From positions 1-12,490 of the forward strand of contig JAFAWN010000237.1 in NCBI GenBank assembly GCA_019241735.1: a stretch of DNA of 12,490 nucleotides, read 5' to 3'. Positions 1-6,996 of this stretch are shown one piece after another. The notes beneath the pieces are model-generated. The model saw nothing but the letters and a program-made list of their open reading frames with translations, ran no database searches and was not told where the DNA came from. A program made the position numbers and the translations under genes. The first letter of the stretch is position 1; the number at the start of each line of letters is the position of its first letter. The DNA comes from Terriglobales bacterium. Its GTDB lineage: Bacteria > Acidobacteriota > Terriglobia > Terriglobales > Acidobacteriaceae.

Positions 1-1145
1 GAGAACCAAAAAAAATAAAGGGCAGTCTCTTGGCTGTCAGAGAAGTAAAAATGCCCACGGCGATATACCAGGTCGATGAGCGGCAGCGCGGTGACCATCA
101 TGAAACTGGTAGCCAGCAAGGAAGTAGCAACCATTCGATACACTGAGGCGTTGACGGTGCCCGCAAACTCTTTCATTCTTTTTTCGCCGAATAGCATCGC
201 AAAAAATGGCAGCGAGGCCTGGCTCGCCGCCTGCCCCAGTACGGCAATGGGGACGGCAAATAAACGCTTGGCATAATTCAGGCGTGTGATTTCGCCGACA
301 CCGGCGGAAGCAAAGTGGCGCAGAATCCAATCGTCGGCAGTAACCAGCGAAAATCCAAGCATCAACGGAATCGACAGCCGCACCCACTCGCGAAAGGCTG
401 AATTCCGAATGTCGAACGAAATATGGTAACCGGTGCCAATTCGTGCTGTGCCGATGGCGTTAACCAGAAATGGCCCGACAAAACTCCCCAGCAAAGCGCC
501 GTAGGCCAGGGAAGAAATCCCGAAGCGTGGCGACAGCGCAATTCCACCTACGATAATGAACGCGTTATAGATCAGGGGCCCGAAAGCGGGCAACAAGAAC
601 AGCCGGCGCGACAGCAGGACAGCAGATACCACACCGCCTACGTAAAAGAAGATTTGAGCAGGCAGCAGAATGCGAGTGAGGTGGACGCAAAGCCGCAATT
701 GTTCGGCGGTGAACCCGTTGAACATATAGCGGGAAATCTGCGGCGTGAAGATTTCGGCGGCAATGATCCCCATGCTCAAAACCAAGGTCATGACCGTGAT
801 GATTATGGAGAAAGTTTCTTCCGCATCCTTCTCTCGATGTTCCGCGAGAAAACGTGTGTAGATAGACACAAAAGTAATCGACGCAGTCCCGCCTGCAACC
901 AAATAGTTCAGCCAGTCAGGAATGGTGAAGCCGGCAACATAGGCATCAGTCTGCGGCCCAGCCCCGAAGGACCAGGCGATGTAAGCTTCGCGCAGGTAGC
1001 CAACGACCCGCGACAGCATGACCGCGGACATCAGCAATAACGTTGCAGAAAACGCGGTGTGTTGATGCGACGGCCGGAACAGCCGCAACATGCGGGCAGG
1101 AACGCTCAATGGATTCGTCGCGGACTGGTCCGGAGAATTGGACAT
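1..1145 (-). CDS. murJ: Lipid II flippase MurJ/MviN family, partial (C-terminus beyond left edge)
   Basis: Reading the minus strand from the ATG at 1145 gives an open frame of 381 codons that leaves the window at base 1; an in-frame TAG lies five codons upstream, so this ATG is the first possible start. MurJ proteins are polytopic inner-membrane transporters of the MOP superfamily that flip lipid II for peptidoglycan synthesis. The family signature is visible at residues 44-90: LSRVVGYLRE, then FGAGPQTDAYVAGFTIPDWL. Hydrophobic segments follow throughout, and a conserved LNYAKRLFAVP block precedes another helix. MurJ is usually about 500-550 residues, so the last quarter to third is missing. 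The two arginines that follow PNLL in E. coli MurJ are replaced by Asn80-Tyr81. No Shine-Dalgarno sequence precedes the ATG, and a TAGAAT (-10 like) lies only about 10 bases upstream (1160-1155). A MurJ paralogue with another lipid-linked substrate is possible. Confidence 0.9.
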   Translation of the reverse strand, partial: MSNSPDQSATNPLSVPARMLRLFRPSHQHTAFSATLLLMSAVMLSRVVGYLREAYIAWSFGAGPQTDAYVAGFTIPDWLNYLVAGGTASITFVSIYTRFLAEHREKDAEETFSIIITVMTLVLSMGIIAAEIFTPQISRYMFNGFTAEQLRLCVHLTRILLPAQIFFYVGGVVSAVLLSRRLFLLPAFGPLIYNAFIIVGGIALSPRFGISSLAYGALLGSFVGPFLVNAIGTARIGTGYHISFDIRNSAFREWVRLSIPLMLGFSLVTADDWILRHFASAGVGEITRLNYAKRLFAVPIAVLGQAASQASLPFFAMLFGEKRMKEFAGTVNASVYRMVATSLLATSFMMVTALPLIDLVYRRGHFYFSDSQETALYFFWF

Positions 1146-1234
1146 TGAATGGCGATTCTACACTCGCAATAAAAATCGCTGGTGACTGGGCGGATAATAA
1201 AGCCGCTCCGGGTTACGGTCGGGCTGGGAGTATT

Positions 1235-1263
1235 TTGACTGAAAGGTCCGTGCGCGCAATAAT
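1235..1263 (+). promoter_or_regulatory. Sigma70-type promoter of the class III aminotransferase gene
   Basis: TTGACT at 1235-1240 (5 of 6 matches to the -35 consensus) and AATAAT at 1258-1263 (5 of 6 matches to the -10 consensus) are separated by exactly 17 bases. Transcription would be expected to start about 7 bases after the -10 element, near 1270, which is the ATG of the gene. The spacing and match make this the best promoter in the window; the start site itself is inferred. Confidence 0.55.
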
Positions 1264-1269
1264 CCGAGA

Positions 1270-2643
1270 ATGATTGTGTCTTCGACCATGGCCGCACCCA
1301 ATGCACTGTTGCGGCGTTCGTTCAGGAAAACGTTCCCGCCGGCAGTACGCGGTGAAGGGGTGTATCTGTGGGATTCATCCGGCAAACGCTACTTGGATTT
1401 TTGCGGCTCCGCGGCGGTCAACTTCATCGGCCATGGAGTGGCACAAATCCCGGCCGCGATGATGGAGCAGGCCAAGAATTTGGAATTTGTGCACAGCAGC
1501 CAATTCACGACTGTGGTTGCTGAAGAGTATGCCCAGGAATTGCTGGATTTCGCGGGCGATAACTTCACGCAGGGCGCGGTTTACTTCACTTGCGGCGGCT
1601 CCGAATCCGTGGAAACGGCGTTGAAGCTGGCGCGGCAGTATCAGGTGGAAATCGGCCAGGAAAAGCGCTATCAGGTGCTAAGCCGGACCCAGAGTTATCA
1701 CGGGTCCACTCTGGGCGCGCTGTCCGTTTCTGGAAATAAACGGCGGCGCGAAACTTATCTTCCCATGGTGCGCCAGTTTGCCCACGTGGGCGCTCCTTAT
1801 TGCTACCGCTGTGATTTCGATTGCACCGATGGATGCCAATTTTGTGGACAGCAGTATGCGGCGGAGCTGGCGGCAGCCATTGACGCGGCGAATGGCGAAG
1901 TGGCCGCCTTTATATGCGAGCCGGTCAGCGGCGCCACGTTGGGAGCACAAGTTCCTCCGGCGGGATATCTCCACGCGATTGAGGAGATCTGCCGGCAGCG
2001 TGGAGTCTTGCTTATAGCCGACGAGGTCATGAGCGGTATGGGGCGCACCGGCCGGAATTTTGCGGTTCAACACTGGAATATCAAGCCAGACATTATTGTT
2101 GCTGCGAAAGGCCTGTCCAGCGGATACGCGCCGCTGGGCGCGATATTAGTCACAAAAAAAATAGTGGACGCGATTGCCAGCGGTTCTGGATCGTTCCTCC
2201 ACGGTTTCACTTACAACTCGCATCCTGTATGTCTGGCTGCAGGGCGTGCCGTGCTCAGTTTCATTCAAGAGAACAATTTGATCGACGCCGCCGATGCTTC
2301 ATCTCCTGAATCTGCAGCAGCGAAGCTGTACCCGGCGGTCGCGGGTCTGCGGAAACTGGAGGCCGTCGGCGATGTGCGCGGCATCGGCTTGCTTTGGGGG
2401 GTTGAATTCGTGGCTGACAGAAAATCCAAGCAGTGCTTCCCGGCCAAAATCAACTTCGCCGGACAAGTAGCAGAAGCGGCCATGCAACGGGGCCTTCTGG
2501 TGTATCCCGTCCAGGGGTGCACCGATGGCGATTCAGGCGATCACGTGCTCATTGCCCCTCCAGCGATCATCACCCAGGAACAATCCGAGTGGTCAGCCGA
2601 ACAACTGGCCGCCGCCATCGTTCAAGTCAGGGAGAAGAATTGA
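1270..2643 (+). CDS. Class III PLP-dependent aminotransferase (aspartate aminotransferase family, omega-transaminase type)
   Basis: A fold-type I, pyridoxal-phosphate-dependent cytosolic enzyme of 457 residues, the usual length of class III transaminases. These enzymes transfer an amino group between an amino acid or amine and a keto acid; the substrate cannot be read from sequence. Visible motifs are the YFTCGGSESVETALKLAR cofactor-phosphate region, SYHGST, LIADEVMSGMGRTG with Asp251 expected to contact the pyridine nitrogen, and AAKGLSSGYAPLGA with Lys280 as the expected Schiff-base lysine. GFTYNSHPVCLAA follows as in other class III enzymes. Residues 178-192 contain five cysteines (CxxCxxxCxxxCxxC) in the loop before the large domain resumes. 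The ATG at 1270 has no real ribosome-binding site; an alternative ATG lies at 1288, also without one. The gene is divergent from murJ and ends 16 bases from the convergent hemY stop. Confidence 0.9.
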   Translation: MIVSSTMAAPNALLRRSFRKTFPPAVRGEGVYLWDSSGKRYLDFCGSAAVNFIGHGVAQIPAAMMEQAKNLEFVHSSQFTTVVAEEYAQELLDFAGDNFTQGAVYFTCGGSESVETALKLARQYQVEIGQEKRYQVLSRTQSYHGSTLGALSVSGNKRRRETYLPMVRQFAHVGAPYCYRCDFDCTDGCQFCGQQYAAELAAAIDAANGEVAAFICEPVSGATLGAQVPPAGYLHAIEEICRQRGVLLIADEVMSGMGRTGRNFAVQHWNIKPDIIVAAKGLSSGYAPLGAILVTKKIVDAIASGSGSFLHGFTYNSHPVCLAAGRAVLSFIQENNLIDAADASSPESAAAKLYPAVAGLRKLEAVGDVRGIGLLWGVEFVADRKSKQCFPAKINFAGQVAEAAMQRGLLVYPVQGCTDGDSGDHVLIAPPAIITQEQSEWSAEQLAAAIVQVREKN

Positions 2644-2659
2644 TGGCATGGAGATTTTC

Positions 2660-4093
2660 CTAAACGCTCATCTGTTGTGCCTGCTGCTGATGTAATCCCA
2701 ACCCTGCGCAGACTCGATCCGCTGCTTGCTGGCCGGAACGAATACAGTCGGGTACTCCGATGCCGTGGTAGCCGTTGCCGGCAAGAGCCAGCCCAGGCAA
2801 CTGCAGCGCCAGGCGCCCAATTCGTTCAATCTTATCCAGGTGGCCGACCCCGTACTGGGCCATTGCATTCTTGTATCTATATATTCGAACGAAACGCGGT
2901 TCCGCCATGACGCCAAGAACTTGACGAAGCTCATCGCAGACAACGCGAAGAATCTCCTCCCCGGAAATGTCAAGAGTGCCGGGGTCGCGCGTTCCCCCGA
3001 GAAAACAACGAAGAAGCGCATATTCATTGGCGGTTCGACCGGGGAATTTATCGTGAACGAAAGTGCACGCAACCACACGCTTCCCTTCACCGCGTGGAAC
3101 CAGGAAGCCGAATCCTCTTGGCAGCACTGAACGAGTCGCAGAGTCGAAACCCATGGTCACGGTCACCGAGGAGCTGCCGCGAATTTCGCGTAATTCCCGT
3201 GCCAGTGCGGTATCTGCTGCCTCTAGCAGCGATCCCGCAACGTGGGCGGGAACTGCCGCGATCAGCGCGTCGAAGTGGTAGGCACCAGAAGCCGCCAAAA
3301 CCTTCCAACCGTCGTCAAAGCGCTGGATGGCGTCCACAGGTTTTTTGAGAGAAACAGATGACACTGGCAAACGTGAGGCCAGCGCTTCCACTATCCCTTG
3401 CATCCCGTCTTTCAAAGATGTGAACAGAGATCGCTTATATGCGGCATGTGCTGTCTTCCTTCGCGAGGCCACCATCGCCCGTCCCAGGCTGCCATGGGTT
3501 CGTTCGATATCAACCCAACGCCCGAGGACAGCCCGCACGCTCAGTTCCGTAGCTTCCCCACCATAGACGCCATAGAGCAAAGGGTCGGCGAGGCGGCGCA
3601 CCATTTCGCGCCCATAGTGGCGTTCGATGAATGACGCCACGCTCTCGTCATCCGCACCCGCCCGTGGCCGGGAAAACCATTCCCGGGCCATCCGGAGCTT
3701 CGTGGTCCAGGAGAACAAAGGAGACATAATCACCGGAAGAATTCGTGTGGGGACCATGAACATCAGCCCATCCGGCATCGGCACCAATTTGCCGTTTAGA
3801 AGAATGTATGTTTTTCGAAGCGCGTCGTTGGATCCGACTAACTGGTCGCTGATCCCGAGTTGCCGGCATAAATCCGCAGCCCAAGGTTTCTCAGTAAGGA
3901 AGGAATCAGGGCCCGCCTCGACGAGGCATCCATCGACACGTTCGCTGCGAATCACGCCGCCCAGACGATCGCCGGATTCGAACAATGTATATTCGAGCGC
4001 TTCTCCGCGGCGCCGCCGTTGCTCCAGCGAAAATGCCGCCGAGAGGCCGGAGATGCCTCCGCCAACAATGGCAATTCGTTTCACGGGATTCAA
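2660..4093 (-). CDS. hemY: Protoporphyrinogen/coproporphyrinogen oxidase, oxygen-dependent FAD type
   Basis: A 477-residue flavoprotein that oxidises protoporphyrinogen IX to protoporphyrin IX, or coproporphyrinogen III to coproporphyrin III in the Gram-positive-type route (names hemY, hemG, cgoX). The N-terminal Rossmann motif IAIVGGGISGLSAAFSLE (residues 7-24) binds FAD. The C-terminal LALAGNGYHGIGVPDCIRSG closes the FAD site, as is typical of this family, and the length is normal. The start is a TTG at 4093, overlapping the hemH TGA in TTGA (4090-4093), which places the dinucleotide fold only six residues from the N-terminus; a GTG three codons further on is the alternative. The four-base overlap implies translational coupling with hemH. 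It is the last gene of the hemE-hemH-hemY run, and I see no terminator hairpin after it. Confidence 0.92.
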   Translation of the reverse strand: MNPVKRIAIVGGGISGLSAAFSLEQRRRRGEALEYTLFESGDRLGGVIRSERVDGCLVEAGPDSFLTEKPWAADLCRQLGISDQLVGSNDALRKTYILLNGKLVPMPDGLMFMVPTRILPVIMSPLFSWTTKLRMAREWFSRPRAGADDESVASFIERHYGREMVRRLADPLLYGVYGGEATELSVRAVLGRWVDIERTHGSLGRAMVASRRKTAHAAYKRSLFTSLKDGMQGIVEALASRLPVSSVSLKKPVDAIQRFDDGWKVLAASGAYHFDALIAAVPAHVAGSLLEAADTALARELREIRGSSSVTVTMGFDSATRSVLPRGFGFLVPRGEGKRVVACTFVHDKFPGRTANEYALLRCFLGGTRDPGTLDISGEEILRVVCDELRQVLGVMAEPRFVRIYRYKNAMAQYGVGHLDKIERIGRLALQLPGLALAGNGYHGIGVPDCIRSGQQAADRVCAGLGLHQQQAQQMSV

Positions 4094-5058
4094 AAGCGCG
4101 TCCCGCAGCGAGGCTCTGCATGTCGCAATGCAAGTCTAGATCTCGCAAGGTCGGCCAGCGCCGAGATCAACGTCGGCGAATCATTCAGCGACTGAGCGCG
4201 CCACAGGCGCATGCCTTCACTCTCTGCAAAACGCTCGAAAGCAACGTCAATGTCGTAGAGAACTTCGACGTGATCGCACAGAAAGCCGATAGGCTGAATG
4301 AACACGCCACGGTGGCCTTCATCTTTTAACCTGAGGATGGTTGATTCAACCGTAGGCCCGATCCACGCTCCGCCGGAGGCCCCCTGGCTTTGGAAAGCAA
4401 AAGTCCATTGCGATGAAGCAAGCGATGCGCGATTGGCGACCAGTAATGCTGTTTCCTTTGCCTGCTCTTGATAAGGGTCGCCGTCAATAATCGTCCGCTC
4501 GGGGACGCTGTGGGCGGTGAAAATCACCGGCAGCGATCCCCCCAATTCACGGCAGGCAGGCTCCCATCCGCAGAGAAGTTTTTCCGAAAAAGCTTCGATC
4601 AGCAGCGGATGGTCGTGCCAGGATTTGACGAACTCCACCGCAAAGGGAACATTTTCTCTTTTCACATACGCCTGGTAGAGTCCGACGCTGGTGCGTGAAT
4701 TTTGCGGCGCCATACAAATAGCGACACTGCTCTCGACGCCGTCGGCGATCATGCTCCGAATGGCATCCGCAATATAGGGTTTCCAGTTGCGCATTCCGAC
4801 ATAAACCCTAAGCTGTAGTTCGCGGGCCAGCAATTCACCCTGTTTCAGGGTCAGTTCAGTCAACGGCGAGCGCCCGATAAGCCCGTAACGGTGAGTGATT
4901 TCATCCACCAGTTCAGGCGGAAGCGCGCGGCCCCCGGTAACGTTCTTCAAGAATTCCGGCACATCCTCAGGGCAATCAGGGCTTCCGTGCGCCAGTAATA
5001 GGACTGCCGGGGTGCCGTCTTTCTTACCGCGTTCCAATCCAAAATTGTCATTCCCCAC
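4090..5058 (-). CDS. hemH: Ferrochelatase
   Basis: A 322-residue ferrochelatase (HemH, or CpfC if the substrate is coproporphyrin) that inserts Fe2+ into the porphyrin ring. The motifs are LLLAHGSP near the N-terminus, FTAHSVPERT with the metal-site histidine, FQSQGASGGAWIGPTVEST, and GFLCDHVEVLYDID with the catalytic glutamate. With the GTG start at 5058 these become His183 and Glu265, essentially the same numbering as the soluble Bacillus enzyme (His183, Glu264). A longer frame opens at a TTG at 5091, but only the GTG at 5058 has a well-placed ribosome-binding site. The gene overlaps the end of hemE by 11 bases and shares four bases with hemY. No cluster-binding C-terminal cysteine set is present. 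Confidence 0.93.
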   Translation of the reverse strand: MGNDNFGLERGKKDGTPAVLLLAHGSPDCPEDVPEFLKNVTGGRALPPELVDEITHRYGLIGRSPLTELTLKQGELLARELQLRVYVGMRNWKPYIADAIRSMIADGVESSVAICMAPQNSRTSVGLYQAYVKRENVPFAVEFVKSWHDHPLLIEAFSEKLLCGWEPACRELGGSLPVIFTAHSVPERTIIDGDPYQEQAKETALLVANRASLASSQWTFAFQSQGASGGAWIGPTVESTILRLKDEGHRGVFIQPIGFLCDHVEVLYDIDVAFERFAESEGMRLWRAQSLNDSPTLISALADLARSRLALRHAEPRCGTRF

Positions 5059-6097
5059 GGGAGTGTCCTTTGGCTGAAGACTGCTGAACAAATTCCGTCA
5101 AGGCTTTAACGTCGGCGAAGGGAGTTTCCGGCAAAATACCGTGGCCCAGATTAAAAATGTGGCCGGGGCGGCCGGCTGCAAACTTCAGGATCTCCTCCGC
5201 TCTGAGCCTGATGTTTTTCCATCCCGAAAAAAGAATGACTGGATCAAGGTTGCCCTGCACAGCGCCTTTAAAACCTAGCCTGCTCCAGCCTTCATGCAGC
5301 GGAATTCGCCAGTCGAGGCCGATTACCTCAGCGCCGGTCTGCTGTATGGCAGGCAACAGAGTGGCGGTATCGGTACCAAAATAAATTACGGGCACTCCGC
5401 CTTGTTGTACTGCTCGCACCAATTCGATGGCGTGAGGCAGCACGTACGAGCGGTAATCCTCCACTCCAAGGCAGCCCACCCAACTGTCAAAAATCTGGAT
5501 CGCATCCGCCCCGGCTTTCACCTGCTCAAGCGCGTACTCGGAAACAACTGCGACCAGCTTTCGCATCAAGTCATTCCAAGCGGCGGGGGAGGAATACATC
5601 ATTGACTTCGTTTGTATGTAATGACGTGATGACCCGCCTTCAATCATGTAACTAGCGAGGGTATATGGCGCGCCGCAGAATCCGATTACCGGCAAGCGCG
5701 GCCCAAAGTGCTTGCACACCAGACTCACCGCCTCGGAAACGTAACCCAGGTCAGCTGCGCAGTCGGTGCGGAGTCCTTCGATATCCGCTTGAGTCCGCAC
5801 GGGGCGGTCAATCACGGGGCCCTCGCCGGAGAAGTGAAACGGCACCCCCATGACCTCGAGGGGGAGGAGCAGATCCGCGAAAATAATTGCCGCATCGACG
5901 CCCAAAGCCTCAGCGGCGGTGATGGTCACATCGGCGGCGAGAATTGGATTCTTGCAGATTTCGATCAGCGAATGTTGCTTGCGGACTGCGCGGTACTGCG
6001 CCATGTAACGCCCTGCCTGGCGCATAAACCAGACCGGCGTCCGGTCCACGGGCAGGGCCCTGCAAGCCTTGACAAAGCGGGATTCCGGGGCAGACAT
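5048..6097 (-). CDS. hemE: Uroporphyrinogen decarboxylase
   Basis: A 349-residue cytosolic enzyme that removes four carboxyl groups from uroporphyrinogen III to give coproporphyrinogen III. The family signature RTPVWFMRQAGRYM lies at residues 19-32, with substrate-binding Arg26 and Arg30. The catalytic aspartate is expected at Asp75 in AAIIFADLLLPLEVMG, and the C-terminal NLGHGILPETP block is also typical. Length matches the family (about 340-360). The ATG at 6097 is preferred, with GGA seven bases upstream; a TTG at 6109 would add four residues but has no ribosome-binding site. It heads the hemE-hemH-hemY run and starts 59 bases after the stop of the exported DUF5818-like gene on the same strand, so it may share that gene's transcript. 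Confidence 0.95.
   Translation of the reverse strand: MSAPESRFVKACRALPVDRTPVWFMRQAGRYMAQYRAVRKQHSLIEICKNPILAADVTITAAEALGVDAAIIFADLLLPLEVMGVPFHFSGEGPVIDRPVRTQADIEGLRTDCAADLGYVSEAVSLVCKHFGPRLPVIGFCGAPYTLASYMIEGGSSRHYIQTKSMMYSSPAAWNDLMRKLVAVVSEYALEQVKAGADAIQIFDSWVGCLGVEDYRSYVLPHAIELVRAVQQGGVPVIYFGTDTATLLPAIQQTGAEVIGLDWRIPLHEGWSRLGFKGAVQGNLDPVILFSGWKNIRLRAEEILKFAAGRPGHIFNLGHGILPETPFADVKALTEFVQQSSAKGHSRGE
5066..5071 (-). promoter_or_regulatory. Ribosome-binding site deciding the hemH start
   Basis: AAAGGA on the minus strand, 7 bases before the GTG at 5058 and inside the end of hemE. It supports GTG 5058 over the TTG at 5091, which has no such site. Confidence 0.6.
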
Positions 6098-6156
6098 GAA
6101 TCTGTCCAATGTAACATTCTATTCGGCTCGACCGGCGGCAGGAGGCGAAGGGAAAG

Positions 6157-6636
6157 CTAAGAAAGCGATTCTATCTTCTGGACATGGAGTAAATTGAGCT
6201 TGGTTTCGAGCGAACCGGTTACCCGCACCCGCTGACCGTCAAACTGCTTCGCCTTGTCCTGATCATCCAGTTTGTACGACGTGGTGTCGGACACCTTTAA
6301 AACGAAAGTGTCCCCTTCCTTGCGGATGGTTCCGGTGAAGGTTTGGGCCGCCGGTACCTCATTCTTGTTCTGGGTGTCAGCGTCAGGGGCTTGAGGGCGC
6401 GCCGGCGGCGCTGGATTGGAAGAAGGCGAGTTCGGTTGGGGCTGCGTCTCTGGCTTTGGATCAGGAGTGGGCATGCCACCCGGCTTGCTTTGACCGACGG
6501 GTTCCGCAGCCTGCATTTCGCTCCAGGCGACTAGCTGTGACCGCTTAATTTTGCCCGCCGGCGGGATCTCTTTCTGAGCGAAAGCTGCGGTAACCAGCAA
6601 CCAGGGCAACAAAAACCACGTCGATTTCCGACTCAT
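6157..6636 (-). CDS. Small exported protein, DUF5818-like
   Basis: A 159-residue protein of unknown function. Residues 1-20 form a Sec signal peptide (basic MSRK, hydrophobic core, AFA before Gln21). Residues 45-88 are a low-complexity Pro/Gln/Ser/Asn-rich linker. Residues 96-159 form a compact domain (TFTGTIRKEGDTFVLKVSD, later QFDGQRVRVTGSLE) whose beta pattern resembles an OB-like fold and the small acidobacterial DUF5818 proteins as I remember them; no database was searched. Export to the periplasm or envelope is inferred. The ATG at 6636 is chosen because GGGAG lies six bases upstream; a TTG at 6651 would add five residues and spoil the signal peptide. A TATAGT at 6718-6713 on this strand could be a -10 element, but no matching -35 is evident. 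Confidence 0.75.
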   Translation of the reverse strand: MSRKSTWFLLPWLLVTAAFAQKEIPPAGKIKRSQLVAWSEMQAAEPVGQSKPGGMPTPDPKPETQPQPNSPSSNPAPPARPQAPDADTQNKNEVPAAQTFTGTIRKEGDTFVLKVSDTTSYKLDDQDKAKQFDGQRVRVTGSLETKLNLLHVQKIESLS

Positions 6637-6765
6637 GACAATCTCCCGCAACCGGACATTCCAACCGGGCGAACCCAGAGAGTTACCTACTTTCCTTAGC
6701 CTGATAAGACGTACTATACCTCTTACAGGGTTTCCGGAGGAAGGCTACCGATTTAGGAGATTTTT
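6637..6765. other. Divergent intergenic region between the exported protein and the 65-residue gene
   Basis: The space between two divergently read genes must carry both promoters. On the minus strand TATAGT (6718-6713) resembles a -10 element. On the plus strand the same stretch reads TACTATAC and could serve in the other direction. Neither has a recognisable -35, so these assignments are weak. Two GGAGG-like sequences precede the 65-residue gene, and the nearer (6755-6759) is the likely ribosome-binding site. Confidence 0.3.
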
Positions 6766-6963
6766 ATGGCAGCAAGTCAAGTTGTGCTTTATTTCGACAA
6801 GCAAGAGGACGCGCTGATGTTCACGCTCGCTGCCAGCTCCGTCATCTCCGCCGGCGAACCTGCCCGCACCAGCAACGACCTGGCGGCCATTGCCCAGGAA
6901 ATTCGCAAGGCCACCCGGATCACCACTGAAGGGACACTAAATCCTGCTTCCTCGCCGCACTAA
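6766..6963 (+). CDS. Small conserved-looking hypothetical protein (65 residues)
   Basis: I do not recognise a characterised family. The ATG is preceded by AGGAG at 6755-6759 with a six-base spacer, among the strongest ribosome-binding sites in the window, which argues for a real gene. The protein starts MAASQVVLYFDKQEDALMFT, an alternating hydrophobic/charged pattern consistent with a beta strand then an amphipathic helix. It continues with a Ser/Ala-rich middle and a second helix (DLAAIAQEIRKATR), ending in a polar tail. There is no signal peptide or membrane segment, so it is probably a small cytosolic alpha/beta protein. It is transcribed away from the exported DUF5818-like gene and converges on the response regulator gene. 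A dyad (6952-6957 with 6967-6972) overlaps its stop codon. Confidence 0.65.
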   Translation: MAASQVVLYFDKQEDALMFTLAASSVISAGEPARTSNDLAAIAQEIRKATRITTEGTLNPASSPH

Positions 6964-6972
6964 GTACGGCGA
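6952..6972. other. Short dyad across the stop codon of the 65-residue gene
   Basis: TCGCCG (6952-6957) and CGGCGA (6967-6972) form a perfect 6-bp inverted repeat around a 9-base loop containing the TAA stop. It lies between two convergent genes and could slow or end transcription from either side, but no T-tract follows on either strand. Confidence 0.25.
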
Positions 6973-6996
6973 TGGCTGGGTAGCCCGGTCCCAAAT

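Noticed and set aside
423..1040. A 205-codon plus-strand open frame opposite murJ
   Set aside because: Its composition is Gln/Arg/Asp-rich and low in hydrophobic residues, typical of the antisense of a membrane protein; the minus-strand frame shows clear MurJ motifs.
3627..4139. A 170-codon plus-strand frame opposite hemY
   Set aside because: Arg/Ser/Pro-rich translation without domains, fully overlapped by the hemY coding frame that carries FAD motifs.
5048..5091. Longer hemH starting at TTG 5091
   Set aside because: No ribosome-binding site, and the added residues precede the family's usual N-terminus; the GTG at 5058 has AAAGGA at the right distance and restores Bacillus-like numbering.
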